Below are positions 24,701 through 33,405 of a DNA stretch of 64,000 bases, one piece after another. A program made the position numbers and the translations under genes. The stretch is taken from the NCBI RefSeq assembly GCF_000717715.1, contig NZ_JOAI01000011.1:62001-126000 (forward strand). The letters are read 5' to 3'. Source of the stretch: Streptomyces sp. NRRL B-24484. Its GTDB lineage: Bacteria > Actinomycetota > Actinomycetes > Streptomycetales > Streptomycetaceae. The notes beneath the pieces were generated by a model that searched no databases, was not told the origin of the DNA, and saw only the letters and a program-made list of their open reading frames with translations. How positions within the stretch are numbered: the stretch's first letter is position 1; each line of letters opens with the position of its first letter.

Positions 24701-26377
24701 TTCCTGGCGAACATGAGCCACGAGCTGCGCACCCCGCTCAACAGCCTGCTCATCCTCGCCCAGCTGCTCGCCCAGAACCCGACCCGGAACCTCACGGCCA
24801 AGCAGGTCGAGTACGCGGGCATCATCCACTCCGCCGGCTCCGACCTGCTGCAGCTCATCAACGACATCCTCGACCTCTCCAAGGTCGAGGCCGGCAAGAT
24901 GGACATCAGCCCGGAACGCATCCCGCTCACCAAGCTGCTGGAGTACGTGGAGGCCACCTTCCGGCCGCTCACCGGGCAGAAGAGCCTGGACTTCCGGATC
25001 ACCACCGCGTCCGGCGTGCCCGGCACCCTGCTCACCGACGACTACCGGCTCCGCCAGGTGCTGCGCAACCTGCTCTCCAACGCCGTCAAGTTCACCGAGC
25101 GCGGCGGCATCGAGCTGCGGATCGAGCCCGCCTCCGCGGAGGACGTGCCCGGCCTGGCCCGGCACGGCGGACCGGTGCTGGCCTTCCACGTCACCGACAC
25201 CGGCATCGGCATCGCCCCGCAGCACCTGGACAGCGTCTTCGGCGCCTTCCAGCAGGCCGACGGCACCACCAGCCGCAAGTACGGCGGCACCGGCCTCGGG
25301 CTCTCCATCAGCCGCGAGATCGCCTACCTGCTCGGCGGCGCCATCACCGCCGAGAGCACCCAGGGCCGCGGCAGCACCTTCACCCTGTACCTCCCCGCCG
25401 AGCACCCCGACGCCGTGGAGCCGCGCCCGGCGGACGCCGTCCCGCAGGCCGGCCCCCAGGAACGGACCGGCCCCGCGCCCACCGCTCCGGCGCCGGTGCT
25501 GCGCAAGCGGCTGCTGGTCATCGAGGAGCGCCCGCACGGACTGCTGTCCATGGTCGCCGAGAGCGCCGCCGCCGACCTGGCCGCGCACGCCGACCCGGGC
25601 GACCCGCGCGGCCCGGTCGAGATCGTCGCGGCCGCCGGCGCCCAGGAGGCCGCCGCCCTCCTCGCCGACCAGGCCTTCCACTGCGTGGTGCTGGATCTCG
25701 ACCTGCCCGACGGCGCCGCCGCGGCCCTCCTCGCCTCGATGGGCCGCGACCCGGCCCTGCACGGCGTCCCCGTCCTCGCCCACAGCGGCCGCCGCACCGG
25801 AGGCCACGAGGAGGCGCTCGCCGCCCGGCCCGCACAGCCGCCGGTCGACATGCTCTCCAGCCTCGACGAACTCCGCGAACGCATCGCCCTGCACCTGAGC
25901 GCCGACCGCCCCGGCGACGTCCTGCCGCTGGTCCGCGGCGAGGAGGGCACCGGACCCGTCCCGCAGGACGTGGACGGCAGCCTGGCCGGACGGACGGTCC
26001 TGGTCGTCGACGACGACGACCGCAACCTGTACGCCATCACCGGCATCCTCGAACTGCACGGCATGACGGTGCTGCAGGCGGAGAACGGACGGGCCGGCAT
26101 CGAGACCCTCACCCGGCACCCCGGCGTCGACCTGATCCTGATGGACGTCATGATGCCGGAGATGGACGGCTACACCGCGACCGGCGCGATCCGCGCCATG
26201 CCCGCCCACGCCGACCTGCCGATCATCGCGGTCACCGCCAAGGCCATGCCGGGCGACCGGGAGAAGAGCCTCGCCTCCGGCGCCACCGACTACGTCACCA
26301 AGCCGGTCGACGCCCGCGACCTGGTCGCGTGCATCCGGCGCAGCCTCGACAGCGGCGTCGCGGAGGCCCGGGCATGA
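21782..26377 (+). CDS. Cytosolic hybrid histidine kinase with seven tandem HAMP repeats
   Basis: A 1531-aa kinase. Residues about 84-727 are seven 92-residue HAMP-containing repeats ([13 protein letters not shown] at each start). Then come a GAF domain (about 740-890), a coiled coil (about 895-965), HisKA with phospho-acceptor H980 in [11 protein letters not shown], and HATPase with N1100. A receiver with D1305 follows, in which the usual N-terminal acidic pair reads EERP; it is probably atypical. A canonical receiver ends the protein ([11 protein letters not shown]1455 in [14 protein letters not shown] in VTKPVD). No transmembrane segment exists, so it is cytosolic. The build matches fungal group III (Nik1/Os-1) osmosensing kinases. 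GTG start; its stop overlaps the next start (ATGA). Confidence 0.93.
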   Translation: MAVTETQAGRTVNGILPPGAGPRGPNPPGTVGEPDLRNLLAGLTAVRDGDFGTRLPDDADGLLGEIAGVFNGMVDQLSLFTSEVTRVAREVGTEGQLGGQAEVPGVSGTWKDLTDSVNAMAGNLTTQVRDIAQVATAVAKGDLSQKIDVAARGEILELKNTVNTMVDQLSSFADEVTRVAREVGSEGRLGGQAQVPGVAGTWRDLTDSVNFMAGNLTDQVRNIAQVTTAVAKGDLSQKITVDARGEILELKNTVNTMVDQLSAFADEVTRVAREVGTEGILGGQAQVPGVAGTWRDLTVSVNSMAGNLTGQVRSIAQVATAVAKGDLSQKITVTARGEILELKETINTMVDQLSSFAGEVTRVAREVGTEGRLGGQADVRDVSGTWRDLTESVNVMADNLTAQVRSIAEVTTAVARGDLSQKIRVDARGEILELKETINTMVDQLSAFADEVTRVAREVGTEGNLGGQATVRGASGTWKDLTDNVNVMASNLTGQVRSIAQVATAVARGDLSQKITVEAKGEVAALAGVINTMVDTLSAFADEVTRVAREVGTEGTLGGQARVPNVAGTWKDLTDNVNFMAHNLTSQVRNIAQVTTAVAKGDLTRKIDVDARGEILELKTTINTMVDQLSAFAAEVTRVAREVGTEGTLGGQAEVEGVSGTWKRLTENVNGLAGNLTRQVRAIAEVASAVAAGDLTRSITVDASGEVADLKDNINFMVESLRETTRANEEQDWLKTNLARISGLMQGRRDLAVVAEVVMDELTPLVGAQYGAFYLAEETPEGTELALVGSYAHRPGQAPARFRLGESFVGQAARSKRMIVVDRLPGDYVTVSSGLGSTTPLELVVFPILAEDQVLGAIELATVHGFTAVHRGLLDQLMETIGVNVNTILANARTDELLGESQRLTAELQTRSRELQSRQEELQSSNAELEEKAALLAAQNRDIETKNLEIEQARQELEDRAHQLSLASKYKSEFLANMSHELRTPLNSLLILAQLLAQNPTRNLTAKQVEYAGIIHSAGSDLLQLINDILDLSKVEAGKMDISPERIPLTKLLEYVEATFRPLTGQKSLDFRITTASGVPGTLLTDDYRLRQVLRNLLSNAVKFTERGGIELRIEPASAEDVPGLARHGGPVLAFHVTDTGIGIAPQHLDSVFGAFQQADGTTSRKYGGTGLGLSISREIAYLLGGAITAESTQGRGSTFTLYLPAEHPDAVEPRPADAVPQAGPQERTGPAPTAPAPVLRKRLLVIEERPHGLLSMVAESAAADLAAHADPGDPRGPVEIVAAAGAQEAAALLADQAFHCVVLDLDLPDGAAAALLASMGRDPALHGVPVLAHSGRRTGGHEEALAARPAQPPVDMLSSLDELRERIALHLSADRPGDVLPLVRGEEGTGPVPQDVDGSLAGRTVLVVDDDDRNLYAITGILELHGMTVLQAENGRAGIETLTRHPGVDLILMDVMMPEMDGYTATGAIRAMPAHADLPIIAVTAKAMPGDREKSLASGATDYVTKPVDARDLVACIRRSLDSGVAEARA
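22031..23962 (+). repeat. Seven 276-bp tandem repeats inside the hybrid kinase gene
   Basis: Units begin at 22031, 22307, 22583, 22859, 23135, 23411 and 23687, exactly 276 bp apart (92 codons). Nucleotide similarity between neighbours is high (repeated GTGACCCGGGTGGC and GAGATCCTGGAGCT blocks). The array can therefore expand or contract by recombination while staying in frame. Confidence 0.95.
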
Positions 26378-28971
26378 CCGCCGAACTCCCCGCGCCCGGG
26401 CCGCCCGCCGACGCGTCCGCCGAACATCCCGCCGACACGCTCCCGGAGGCGGTCGCGGCCGCCGAGTCGCTCGTCCCCGTGCCGCGCCGGACCTCCGGCC
26501 CCGTCCCCGCCTCCGGCCCGTCGCCCGCGCTCGCAGCCTCGCCCGCGGGCGGGCCGTCGCCGGCGGACGGGTCGGCGGAGCGGGGTGGCCCGCAGGCCGC
26601 ACCGGGCGTGCTCGGCCGGCTCGCCTCCACCGTCGAACGGCTGCGCCGGGAGGTCCGCGAGGCCCAGGCCGCCGCCGACGGACGCGCCCTGATCGACCTC
26701 GCCAAGGGCATCCTGATCGGCCGGCTCACCTGTGGGCCGGCCGAGGCCGAGGCCCAGCTCGCCGCCCTGGCCGAGCGGGCGAACGTCACCGTGCTGGAGC
26801 TGGCCGCGGACATCATCAACCAGGCCGCACGGGACGGCATCGCGGCCACCGCGCGGGACTTCGTCGCCGCCGGCGGACCGGCCCCGCACGGAACCGGCCG
26901 GCACACCCCCGCCGAGCCGGTCTCCCCGGCGCTGCGGCTGCGCACCGCGGAGGCCGCGGCCATGGCCGCCGACGACATCCACACGGTCGCCCGGTCGGTG
27001 CTCGACCACGCCCTCGCGCCGCTGGACGCCGGCGCCGCGGTCATCTGGGAGGCCCACCCGGACGGTTCGCTCCGGCTCGCCGGCTCGGCAGGGTTCACCG
27101 CCGAGGAGGCCGCCCGCTGGCACTACGTCCCGCCCGGCGTCCCGACCCCGGCGCGCTCCGCGCTCACCGCCCGCGACCTGGTCCGGTTCGAGTCCGTCGC
27201 CTCCGGGCCTCCCGGCATCGGCCGCCGCCAGCTCACCGGCACCCGGATCGCCGTGCCGGCCGGCATCGGCGGCCGGCTCACCTGTGTCCTGGAGATCTGC
27301 TGGGCCGCCCGCACCGCGGAGCAACCCCCCGCCGTGCTGCGCCAGTTCGAGGCGCTGGCGGAACTCTGCGCCCGCGCCCTGGAGTCCGCTCCGGAGATCC
27401 CGCCCGGCGCGCTGATCCCGGCCGCCGACGCCCGACTGCGCGAACTCCTCGACCTCGTGGACGGCCTGCACGACCCCGGACTGCTGCTCAAGCCGCTGCT
27501 CGACGACCGCGGCGCCGTCGCCGACTTCCTGATCAGCCACGTGAACGGCCGCTTCGTCGACTTCGCGGGCCGCCCGGCCGCCGCGGTCGCCGGCGCCACC
27601 CTGCTGGAGGCGTACCCGCTCAGCGCCGAGCCCGGCGGGCTGTTCCAGCTCGTCGAGCACGTCCACGCCACCGGCGAGCCGTTCCGCTCGGCGAACCTCG
27701 GCCTGACCGCGCTGATCGACGACGTGCCGCTCACCACCGCCGCCGAGGCCGCGCTCAGCCGCCACGGCGACCACGTGGTCTGCGTGTGGCGCACCCGGGA
27801 CGAGTCGAGCCGGGTCGCCAGCCTGCTCCAGCACGCCCAACGCCTCGGCCGCATCGGCGGTTTCGAGGAGGACCTGCGGACGGGCACCGCCACCTGGAAC
27901 GAGACGGTCTACGACCTGTACGGGCTGCCGCCGACGGCGCCGCCGGTGACCCTCGACCAACTGGCCGGCCACTGCCACCCCGACGACCGGCAGGTCATCG
28001 GCCGTTTCCTGCGCACCCTGCTGCACCACCGCCGGCCGGCCGACACCGCCTTCCGGCTCAACCGGTCCGACGGCGTCGTCCGGCACATCCGGATCGTCGC
28101 CGAACCCGTGCTGGACCAGTGGTCCCGGCTGACCGCGGTCCGCGGCGCCTACCAGGACGTCTCCGCCCAGCACTGGACGGAGGTCGCGCTCGCCGCCACC
28201 CGCGAACAGCTGGCGCACACCGAGGAGCAGGCGGCCGCCCGCAACCGGCTCGCGCTGCAACTCCAGCACGCCATCATGCCGGTGGGCCGCGGCCCGCTGG
28301 ACCTCACCGGGCTGCGCATCGCCGTCCGCTACCGCCCCGCCGAGAAGGACCACATGGTCGGCGGCGACTGGTACGACGCCGTCACGCTGCCCAGCAAGCG
28401 GATCCTGCTCTGCGTCGGCGACGTCGCCGGCCACGGCATCGAGGCCGCCACCGGCATGGTCGCGCTGCGCAACGCCCTGCGCGGCCTCGCCGCCACCGGC
28501 TCCGGACCGGCCCAACTGCTCGGCTGGCTCAACAACGTGACCCACCACCTGACCGACCACGTCACGGCCACCGCCGTCTGCGCGCTGTACAACCCCGCCG
28601 ACCGGACCCTGAGCTGGGCCCGCGCCGGGCACCTGCCGCCGGTGCTGCTGCGCGGCGGCCGGGCCGCCACCGTCCAGCCGCTCGGCGGCATCCTGCTCGG
28701 CGCCCTCGCGGACGCGGACTACGAGGAGGGCACCATCCAACTGGAGGCCGGCGACACCCTGATGATGTACACCGACGGCCTGATCGAGCGGAAGGACCGC
28801 ACCCTGCAGGAGTCGCTCGACGGCCTGGTCGCGCTCACCGAGCGGGCCTTCGGCGCGGCCCGCGACGCGCGGGACCCGGCCCCGCTGGAGCGCCACCTCG
28901 ACCACCTGCTGACCCACAGCAGTGCCGACACCGACGACGACACCTGTCTGATCGGCATCCAGGTCTGCTGA
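26374..28971 (+). CDS. SpoIIE-type PP2C phosphatase with ANTAR-like, GAF and PAS domains
   Basis: An 865-aa serine phosphatase. After a Pro/Ala-rich N-terminus, residues about 88-150 resemble an ANTAR segment (RALIDLAKGILIGRLTCGPA and LELAADIINQA). A GAF domain spans about 186-345; one or two PAS domains (about 350-600) include DLYGLPPTAPPVTLDQLAGH and the typical CHPDDRQ. The SpoIIE phosphatase domain (about 625-865) carries the metal-binding MVGGDWYDA, VGDVAGHGIEAA and MMYTDGLIERKD. The ATG overlaps the kinase stop by 4 bp. The likely substrate is a phosphorylated STAS protein, for which the divergent 133-aa STAS protein is the obvious candidate. Confidence 0.93.
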   Translation: MTAELPAPGPPADASAEHPADTLPEAVAAAESLVPVPRRTSGPVPASGPSPALAASPAGGPSPADGSAERGGPQAAPGVLGRLASTVERLRREVREAQAAADGRALIDLAKGILIGRLTCGPAEAEAQLAALAERANVTVLELAADIINQAARDGIAATARDFVAAGGPAPHGTGRHTPAEPVSPALRLRTAEAAAMAADDIHTVARSVLDHALAPLDAGAAVIWEAHPDGSLRLAGSAGFTAEEAARWHYVPPGVPTPARSALTARDLVRFESVASGPPGIGRRQLTGTRIAVPAGIGGRLTCVLEICWAARTAEQPPAVLRQFEALAELCARALESAPEIPPGALIPAADARLRELLDLVDGLHDPGLLLKPLLDDRGAVADFLISHVNGRFVDFAGRPAAAVAGATLLEAYPLSAEPGGLFQLVEHVHATGEPFRSANLGLTALIDDVPLTTAAEAALSRHGDHVVCVWRTRDESSRVASLLQHAQRLGRIGGFEEDLRTGTATWNETVYDLYGLPPTAPPVTLDQLAGHCHPDDRQVIGRFLRTLLHHRRPADTAFRLNRSDGVVRHIRIVAEPVLDQWSRLTAVRGAYQDVSAQHWTEVALAATREQLAHTEEQAAARNRLALQLQHAIMPVGRGPLDLTGLRIAVRYRPAEKDHMVGGDWYDAVTLPSKRILLCVGDVAGHGIEAATGMVALRNALRGLAATGSGPAQLLGWLNNVTHHLTDHVTATAVCALYNPADRTLSWARAGHLPPVLLRGGRAATVQPLGGILLGALADADYEEGTIQLEAGDTLMMYTDGLIERKDRTLQESLDGLVALTERAFGAARDARDPAPLERHLDHLLTHSSADTDDDTCLIGIQVC

Positions 28972-29019
28972 CACCGTCCCGCCGGCCCGGCGCACACGTG
29001 ACCGGCCGCGCGCACGGCA

Positions 29020-29055
29020 CCGGGCCGGTCGCCGACTCCTCGGCGACCGGCCCGG
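29020..29055. terminator. Very strong bidirectional terminator
   Basis: A perfect 16-bp stem (CCGGGCCGGTCGCCGA at 29020-29035 with 29040-29055) and a 4-nt loop, between the phosphatase gene and the converging small hydrophobic protein gene. Confidence 0.85.
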
Positions 29056-29073
29056 AACAGGGGCGGAACGGGC

Positions 29074-29244
29074 CTACCAGCGGTACCAGCGGGCCCGCGA
29101 ACCACCGGTCGTCGTGCCACGGGCGATGAACCCGACCAGCCACACCGCCAGGACGAGGACGGCGATCCACCACAGCGCCTTGAGCGCGAACCCCAGGCCG
29201 AACAGCAGTAGCGCGAGCAGCAGGACCAGGACGACGGCGAGCAT
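29074..29244 (-). CDS. Small hydrophobic membrane protein (56 aa)
   Basis: Two closely spaced hydrophobic stretches (MLAVVLVLLLALLLFGLGFA and LWWIAVLVLAVWLVGFIARG) are followed by a short basic tail GGSRARWYRW. The ATG at 29244 has AGAGGAGAA upstream, a strong site. Such tiny hairpin membrane proteins are common and often stress-induced in streptomycetes, but none has a clear assigned activity that I can name here. Confidence 0.8.
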   Translation of the reverse strand: MLAVVLVLLLALLLFGLGFALKALWWIAVLVLAVWLVGFIARGTTTGGSRARWYRW

Positions 29245-29333
29245 GCGCGTTCTCCTCTCACGGTGACGGACTGTGCACCGCTCCGGCTGCCCCGGCCCGG
29301 CCCGATCATGCACGCCGGTCCCGGTCGCCGTCC

Positions 29334-30233
29334 TCAGCGGGCCGGGCCGCCCCCGCTCGGCACGTGCGCGAGCGCGGCCGCCGTGAAGGCGCGGACCGCG
29401 GCGCTGCGGTAGGCGCTCTCGCGGTGCAGCAGGACGACCGTCCGGGAGGGCAGCGGCGGATCGGTGGGCACCTCGGACAGGCCCGGGCACTGCCGGACGG
29501 CCCGGTCCGGCAGCACGCTGGCGAGGGTGCCGGCCGCGACCAGGTCCGCGATCACCGCGATCGAGGCGGCCTCCACCGCGGCCCGCAGCCGCAGACCGTG
29601 CTCCGCCGCGTAGGCGTCCAGGTGCCGCCGGGTGGCGAAACTGCCGCTGAGCAGGGCGAGCGGGTGCTCGGCCAGGGCGGCCGCGGGCACCGGCTCCCGC
29701 CGTCCGGCCAGCGGGTGCGTCGGGCCGACCACCAGCACCAGAGCCTCCGGGAAGAGCGGCTGCGTGGCGATCCCGGCGCGGTGGCCGCCGCCGAAGGCGA
29801 TGCCCAGGTCGAGCGCGTCCTCGACCAGCTCGGCCTCGATCCGGTCCTGCGGCACCTCCCGGACGTCCAGGGTGATCCCGGGGTGCGCGGCGTGGAAGTC
29901 CGCGACCAGCGGGCCCGTCAGGTAGGCGCTGAAGGTCGGGGTGGTGGCCAGCCGCAGCGCGCCCCGCGAGAGGTCCTGCACGTCCTGCACCGCCCGTTCG
30001 GCGGCCGCGAGTTCGCGCAGCGCCAGCCGGGCGTGCCGCAGGTACGCCTCCCCGGCGTCGGTCGGCCGCACCCGGCGGCCGGTGCGGTCGAGCAGTTCGA
30101 CGCCCAGCGACCGTTCGAGCTGCCTCACCTGCTGGGAGAGGGTCGGCTGCGAGAGGTGCAGCGCCTCGGCGGCCCGGGTGAAGCTCCCGTGCTCCGCCAC
30201 GGCCAGCAGATAGCGCAGATGGCGCAGTTCCAT
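29334..30233 (-). CDS. LysR-family transcriptional regulator (CynR-like context)
   Basis: A 299-aa LysR protein from the ATG at 30233. The N-terminal winged HTH is textbook: MELRHLRYLLAVAEHGSFTR, then AAEALHLSQPTLSQQVRQLE. The effector domain shows LRLATTPTFSAYLTGPLVAD and ERAVRQ-type elements. It is divergent from a beta-carbonic anhydrase gene at 30318. That pairing resembles the cynR-cynT part of cyanate loci, but no cyanase (cynS) is present. Its direct target is most likely the carbonic anhydrase gene. Confidence 0.9.
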   Translation of the reverse strand: MELRHLRYLLAVAEHGSFTRAAEALHLSQPTLSQQVRQLERSLGVELLDRTGRRVRPTDAGEAYLRHARLALRELAAAERAVQDVQDLSRGALRLATTPTFSAYLTGPLVADFHAAHPGITLDVREVPQDRIEAELVEDALDLGIAFGGGHRAGIATQPLFPEALVLVVGPTHPLAGRREPVPAAALAEHPLALLSGSFATRRHLDAYAAEHGLRLRAAVEAASIAVIADLVAAGTLASVLPDRAVRQCPGLSEVPTDPPLPSRTVVLLHRESAYRSAAVRAFTAAALAHVPSGGGPAR

Positions 30234-30245
30234 GGGGCCGATCAT

Positions 30246-30274
30246 AGATGCGACCAATGGGAGTCATGGCATCT
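30246..30274. promoter_or_regulatory. Candidate LysR-type operator
   Basis: The inverted repeat AGATGC (30246-30251) with GCATCT (30269-30274), 17 bp apart, fills most of the 84-bp gap between the LysR and carbonic anhydrase genes. Arm length and spacing are plausible for a LysR regulator site. Confidence 0.5.
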
Positions 30275-30317
30275 CCGACTTGGACGCTATACCCGCTGGT
30301 CGGGCAGAGTCGACGGC

Positions 30318-30935
30318 ATGCAGGAACTCACCGACGGGCTGCGGCGCTTCCGGCGCGAGGCCTTCCCCCCGCGGGCCGCGCTCTTCGCCGACCTGGCCGC
30401 CCGGCACCGCCCCGGCACGCTGTTCATCGGCTGCTCGGACAGCCGGGTGGTGCCCGAACTGATCACCCAGAGCGAGCCGGGGGAGCTCTTCGTCGTCCGG
30501 ACGGCCGGTAACCTGGTGCCGCCTCACCCGGCCGGAGCGGACGCGGTCGCCGCCAGTATCGAGTACGCGGTCGGCGTGCTGGGCGTGAGCGACGTCGTGG
30601 TCTGCGGGCACTCCGGCTGCGGGGCGATGACCGCGCTCGTCACCGGTGACGGCCTCGACCGCCTGCCCTCGGTGGCGGCCTGGCTGCGGCACGGCGCGGG
30701 CGTCGCCGACGAGCCGGACCCGGGTGTCGCGGACGCCCCGGTCGAGCACCGGGTCGCCGCCCTGGTGCGGGCCAACGTGGCCACCCAGCTCGCCCGGCTG
30801 CGCACCCACCCGGCCGTCGCCGAGGCACTGGACCGGCAGGCCCTGACCCTGCACGGCTGGGTCTACGACATCGCCTCCGGGACCGTCGAGACGTACGACC
30901 GGGACGCCGACCGCTTCGCCGCGCTGCCCTGCTGA
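30318..30935 (+). CDS. Beta-class carbonic anhydrase
   Basis: A 205-aa zinc enzyme interconverting CO2 and bicarbonate in the cytosol. The zinc ligands are visible: C39 and D41 in LFIGCSDSRV, and H98 and C101 in VCGHSGCGAM. Arg43 completes the Asp-Arg dyad. The C-terminal LHGWVYDIASGTVETYD is a family hallmark. It is divergently transcribed from the LysR gene and likely controlled by it. Confidence 0.95.
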   Translation: MQELTDGLRRFRREAFPPRAALFADLAARHRPGTLFIGCSDSRVVPELITQSEPGELFVVRTAGNLVPPHPAGADAVAASIEYAVGVLGVSDVVVCGHSGCGAMTALVTGDGLDRLPSVAAWLRHGAGVADEPDPGVADAPVEHRVAALVRANVATQLARLRTHPAVAEALDRQALTLHGWVYDIASGTVETYDRDADRFAALPC

Positions 30936-31088
30936 CGGCGGCCCGGCCCCCCGGATGAGCGGTCGTCAGAACATCACTCCACCGGGTGAATTGCCGGTCC
31001 GGAGCCGGTACCGGGAAATAGCCGGGGGATCCGGCGGGTTCGGGTACCACGGCGGCCGCAGGGCCGTCGGCGTACCGAGGAGGATGTC

Positions 31089-31748
31089 ATGAAGATCGGG
31101 ATCATCGGGGCCGGGAACATCGGCGGCAACCTCACCCGCCGGCTCACGGCCCTCGGCCACGAGGTACGGGTGGCGAACTCGCGCGGCCCCGAGTCGTTGG
31201 CGGCGCTGGCCGAGGAGACCGGGGCGACGCCGGTCGCGGCGTCGGAGGCCGCGCTCGGCGCGCAGGTGGTCGTGGTGACCGTCCCGCTGAAGCGCGTGCC
31301 GGATCTGCCGTCCGGGCTGTTCGACGGCGCCGACGACGGCCTCGTGGTGATCGACACCGGCAACTACTACCCGCAGCAGCGGGACGGCCGGATCGCCGGG
31401 ATCGAGGACGGCCTGACGGAGAGCCGCTGGACGAGCGAGCAGCTCGGCCGCCCCGTCGTCAAGGCGTTCAACGGCACCTACGCCCAGGACCTGCTGGACC
31501 GCCCGCGGCCCCAGGGCGACCCGGAGCGCATCGCCCTGCCGGTGGCCGGCGACGACCCGGCGGCCAAGCAGGTCGTCCGCGACCTCATCGACGAACTGGG
31601 CTTCGACACCGTCGACGCCGGCACCCTCGACGAGTCCTGGCGCCAGCAGCCCGACACCCCGGTGTACGGGCTGCGCGGCGGCGTGGCCGAGGTCGAGAAG
31701 GCCCTCTCCGAGGCCTCCCCGGACCGCCCGGAAGCCTTCCGCGGCTGA
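31089..31748 (+). CDS. NAD(P)-binding reductase, F420/NADP-oxidoreductase-like
   Basis: A 219-aa single-domain Rossmann protein of the 'NADP oxidoreductase, coenzyme F420-dependent' type. The N-terminal dinucleotide motif is KIGIIGAGNIGGNLTRRL; VTVPLKRVPDLPS and VVIDTGNYYPQ follow. VVKAFNGTYAQDLLD contains the conserved KAFN segment. GDDPAAKQVVRDLIDELGFD is the usual last alpha/beta unit. Whether it uses F420 or another partner cannot be read from sequence. Good ribosome site GAGGAGGATG. Ends in a strong terminator immediately after the stop. Confidence 0.85.
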   Translation: MKIGIIGAGNIGGNLTRRLTALGHEVRVANSRGPESLAALAEETGATPVAASEAALGAQVVVVTVPLKRVPDLPSGLFDGADDGLVVIDTGNYYPQQRDGRIAGIEDGLTESRWTSEQLGRPVVKAFNGTYAQDLLDRPRPQGDPERIALPVAGDDPAAKQVVRDLIDELGFDTVDAGTLDESWRQQPDTPVYGLRGGVAEVEKALSEASPDRPEAFRG

Positions 31749-31788
31749 CCCGTCCACCGGGGCCAGGTACCTGGGTCCGGTGGACGGG
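31749..31788 (+). terminator. Terminator after the F420/NADP-type reductase gene
   Basis: A perfect 12-bp outer stem (CCCGTCCACCGG at 31749-31760 with 31777-31788) encloses a 6-bp inner stem (CCAGGT/ACCTGG). It begins right after the stop codon. Confidence 0.8.
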
Positions 31789-31968
31789 ACGCCACGGCGG
31801 GATGCGGTGACCGCCTGCGGCGGCCGTCCGTGGGAGTCCGTGCGGCCCCTGCGGGCACCGGCTCGGCGCGGCGACGGGGTGCGCGGTCCTGTGGATGTGA
31901 CGGTGCGGTGCGGCGGCCTGTGGGGAGGAGGCCGCCGCACCGGGTGGGCGGGCCGTTCGGCCCCCGGG

Positions 31969-32556
31969 TCAGCCGGCCGCGCCGTCCACGACGGTGTTGC
32001 CGGTGACGGTGCCGCTGGTGCCGTCCACGGTGACCAGGTGCCGGACGCCGTCCGTGCCGACCACCACGGCCTGCCAGCTGCGGCCGCCGCCCTGGCGGTC
32101 CGCCGGGCGGAGCGACTCGACCTTGCCGCCCGGCACGGCTGCGGCGGCCTTGGTCACCGCGTCGGCCGCGGCGAGCTCGGGCAGCGGAGCGGGAGCGAGC
32201 CGCGGTATCGCCCTGCCGCCCGACGGACCGGCCTCCGCCGGGACGCCCGCCCGCTGCTCGATCACCACGCGCCGCTCGCCGTCCTCACCGCGGACGACCC
32301 GGTGCTTGAAGCCGCCCGGCCCGAAGGGCTCGCCGTCCCGGAGGGCGACCCGGGAACCGCGGTGCTCCTCCGCGTGGTGGACGGCCGCCGCCGCGACGCC
32401 GCCCAGCACGACCACGGCCGCGCCGACCCCGACCCAACGGGCCGTCCGCCCGCGCACCCACCGTCCGACCGTCCTCCGCCGCCCACCGGGGCTGACCGCC
32501 CCCGACGCCTCGCCGGTCTTCGCGCCCGGCTCCGCCGGACCCACAGGCTCGCTCAT
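31969..32556 (-). CDS. Membrane-anchored PepSY-domain protein
   Basis: A 195-aa protein. A disordered cytosolic N-terminus (about 1-37) is followed by one transmembrane helix (WVGVGAAVVVLGGVAAAAVH). An extracytoplasmic part ends in a PepSY domain (about 115-195: AAADAVTKAAAAVPGGKVES and VDGTSGTVTGNTVVDG). PepSY domains are thought to modulate envelope proteases or signalling. The ATG at 32556 has GAGGAGGGA upstream. It is divergent from a two-component system. PepSY genes placed this way are commonly the regulon members of the adjacent response regulator. Confidence 0.85.
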   Translation of the reverse strand: MSEPVGPAEPGAKTGEASGAVSPGGRRRTVGRWVRGRTARWVGVGAAVVVLGGVAAAAVHHAEEHRGSRVALRDGEPFGPGGFKHRVVRGEDGERRVVIEQRAGVPAEAGPSGGRAIPRLAPAPLPELAAADAVTKAAAAVPGGKVESLRPADRQGGGRSWQAVVVGTDGVRHLVTVDGTSGTVTGNTVVDGAAG

Positions 32557-32656
32557 CGGCCGTCCCTCCTCCTCGCTCGTCTCCGCACGGAACGCCGCAC
32601 CGGACCGCCGGGCGCAGGCCCGGCCGGTGCGGCGGCGGCCAGCATGCGGCACCGTT

Positions 32657-32694
32657 CCTGAAGCGGGGCTGAAGAACCTGAAGACCCCTTCAGG
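32657..32694. promoter_or_regulatory. CTGAAG repeat cluster, candidate OmpR-type response-regulator site
   Basis: CTGAAG occurs three times on the plus strand (32658-32663, 32669-32674, 32678-32683). The last copy is half of the perfect inverted repeat CCTGAAG-ACCC-CTTCAGG (32677-32694). Direct repeats spaced close to one helical turn are typical for OmpR-family regulators. The cluster lies between the divergent PepSY and response-regulator genes. Confidence 0.55.
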
Positions 32695-32727
32695 GACCGC
32701 CCGGGAGCACCTGTCACCCTGTAGCGC

Positions 32728-33405
32728 ATGCGGGTACTGGTGGTGGAGGACGAACGGCGGCTGGCCGCCGCCCTGCGGCACGGTCTGACGGCCGAGGGAT
32801 TCACGGTGGACGTCGCCCACGACGGCGTCACGGGCCTCGCCCGCGCCTCCGAGCAGCCGTACGACGTGATCGTGCTGGACATCATGCTGCCCGGCCTCAA
32901 CGGCTACCGGGTCTGCTCGCTGCTGCGGGCCGCCGGCCACGACGCGGGCATCCTCATGCTGACCGCCAAGGACGGCGAGTGGGACGAGGCCGAGGCGCTC
33001 GACACCGGCGCGGACGACTTCCTGTCCAAGCCGTTCTCCTACGTCGTCCTGGTGGCGCGGCTGCGCGCGCTCGCCCGCCGCATCGGCAGCCGGGCACCCC
33101 GCGCGACCGTCCTCGGGGACCTCGTCGTCGACGCCGCCGGCCGCACCTGCACCCGGTCCGGCACCCCGGTCCGGCTCACCGCCCGCGAGTTCGCCGTACT
33201 CGACCACCTCGCCCGGCGGGCCGGCGAGGTCGTGACCAAGCGGGAGATTCTGGACGAGGTCTGGGAGTCCGGACCGGACGGCGACCCGAACATCGTCGAG
33301 GTCCACATCAGCGCGCTGCGCCGCAAGATCGACACCCCCTTCGGGCGGGCCGCCCTGCAGACCGTACGGGGTGCCGGGTACCGGCTGGCGGCCGACGGTG
33401 GCTGA
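32728..33405 (+). CDS. OmpR-family response regulator
   Basis: A 225-aa two-domain regulator. The receiver has the acidic pocket E7/D8 (VVEDE), phospho-acceptor D51 in VLDIMLPGLNGY, T in MLTAKD and K in SKPFS. The C-terminal winged helix has LTAREFAVLDHLARRAGEVV and VEVHISALRRKID, ending with RGAGYRL. No ribosome site precedes the ATG, so a very short leader is possible. Its stop overlaps the histidine-kinase start by 8 bp. Confidence 0.95.
   Translation: MRVLVVEDERRLAAALRHGLTAEGFTVDVAHDGVTGLARASEQPYDVIVLDIMLPGLNGYRVCSLLRAAGHDAGILMLTAKDGEWDEAEALDTGADDFLSKPFSYVVLVARLRALARRIGSRAPRATVLGDLVVDAAGRTCTRSGTPVRLTAREFAVLDHLARRAGEVVTKREILDEVWESGPDGDPNIVEVHISALRRKIDTPFGRAALQTVRGAGYRLAADGG

Noticed and set aside
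21746..26602. 1618-codon open frame antisense to the hybrid kinase
   Set aside because: It follows the HAMP repeats in reverse and shows only repeated His/Asp/Gly patterns. No independent domain signature.
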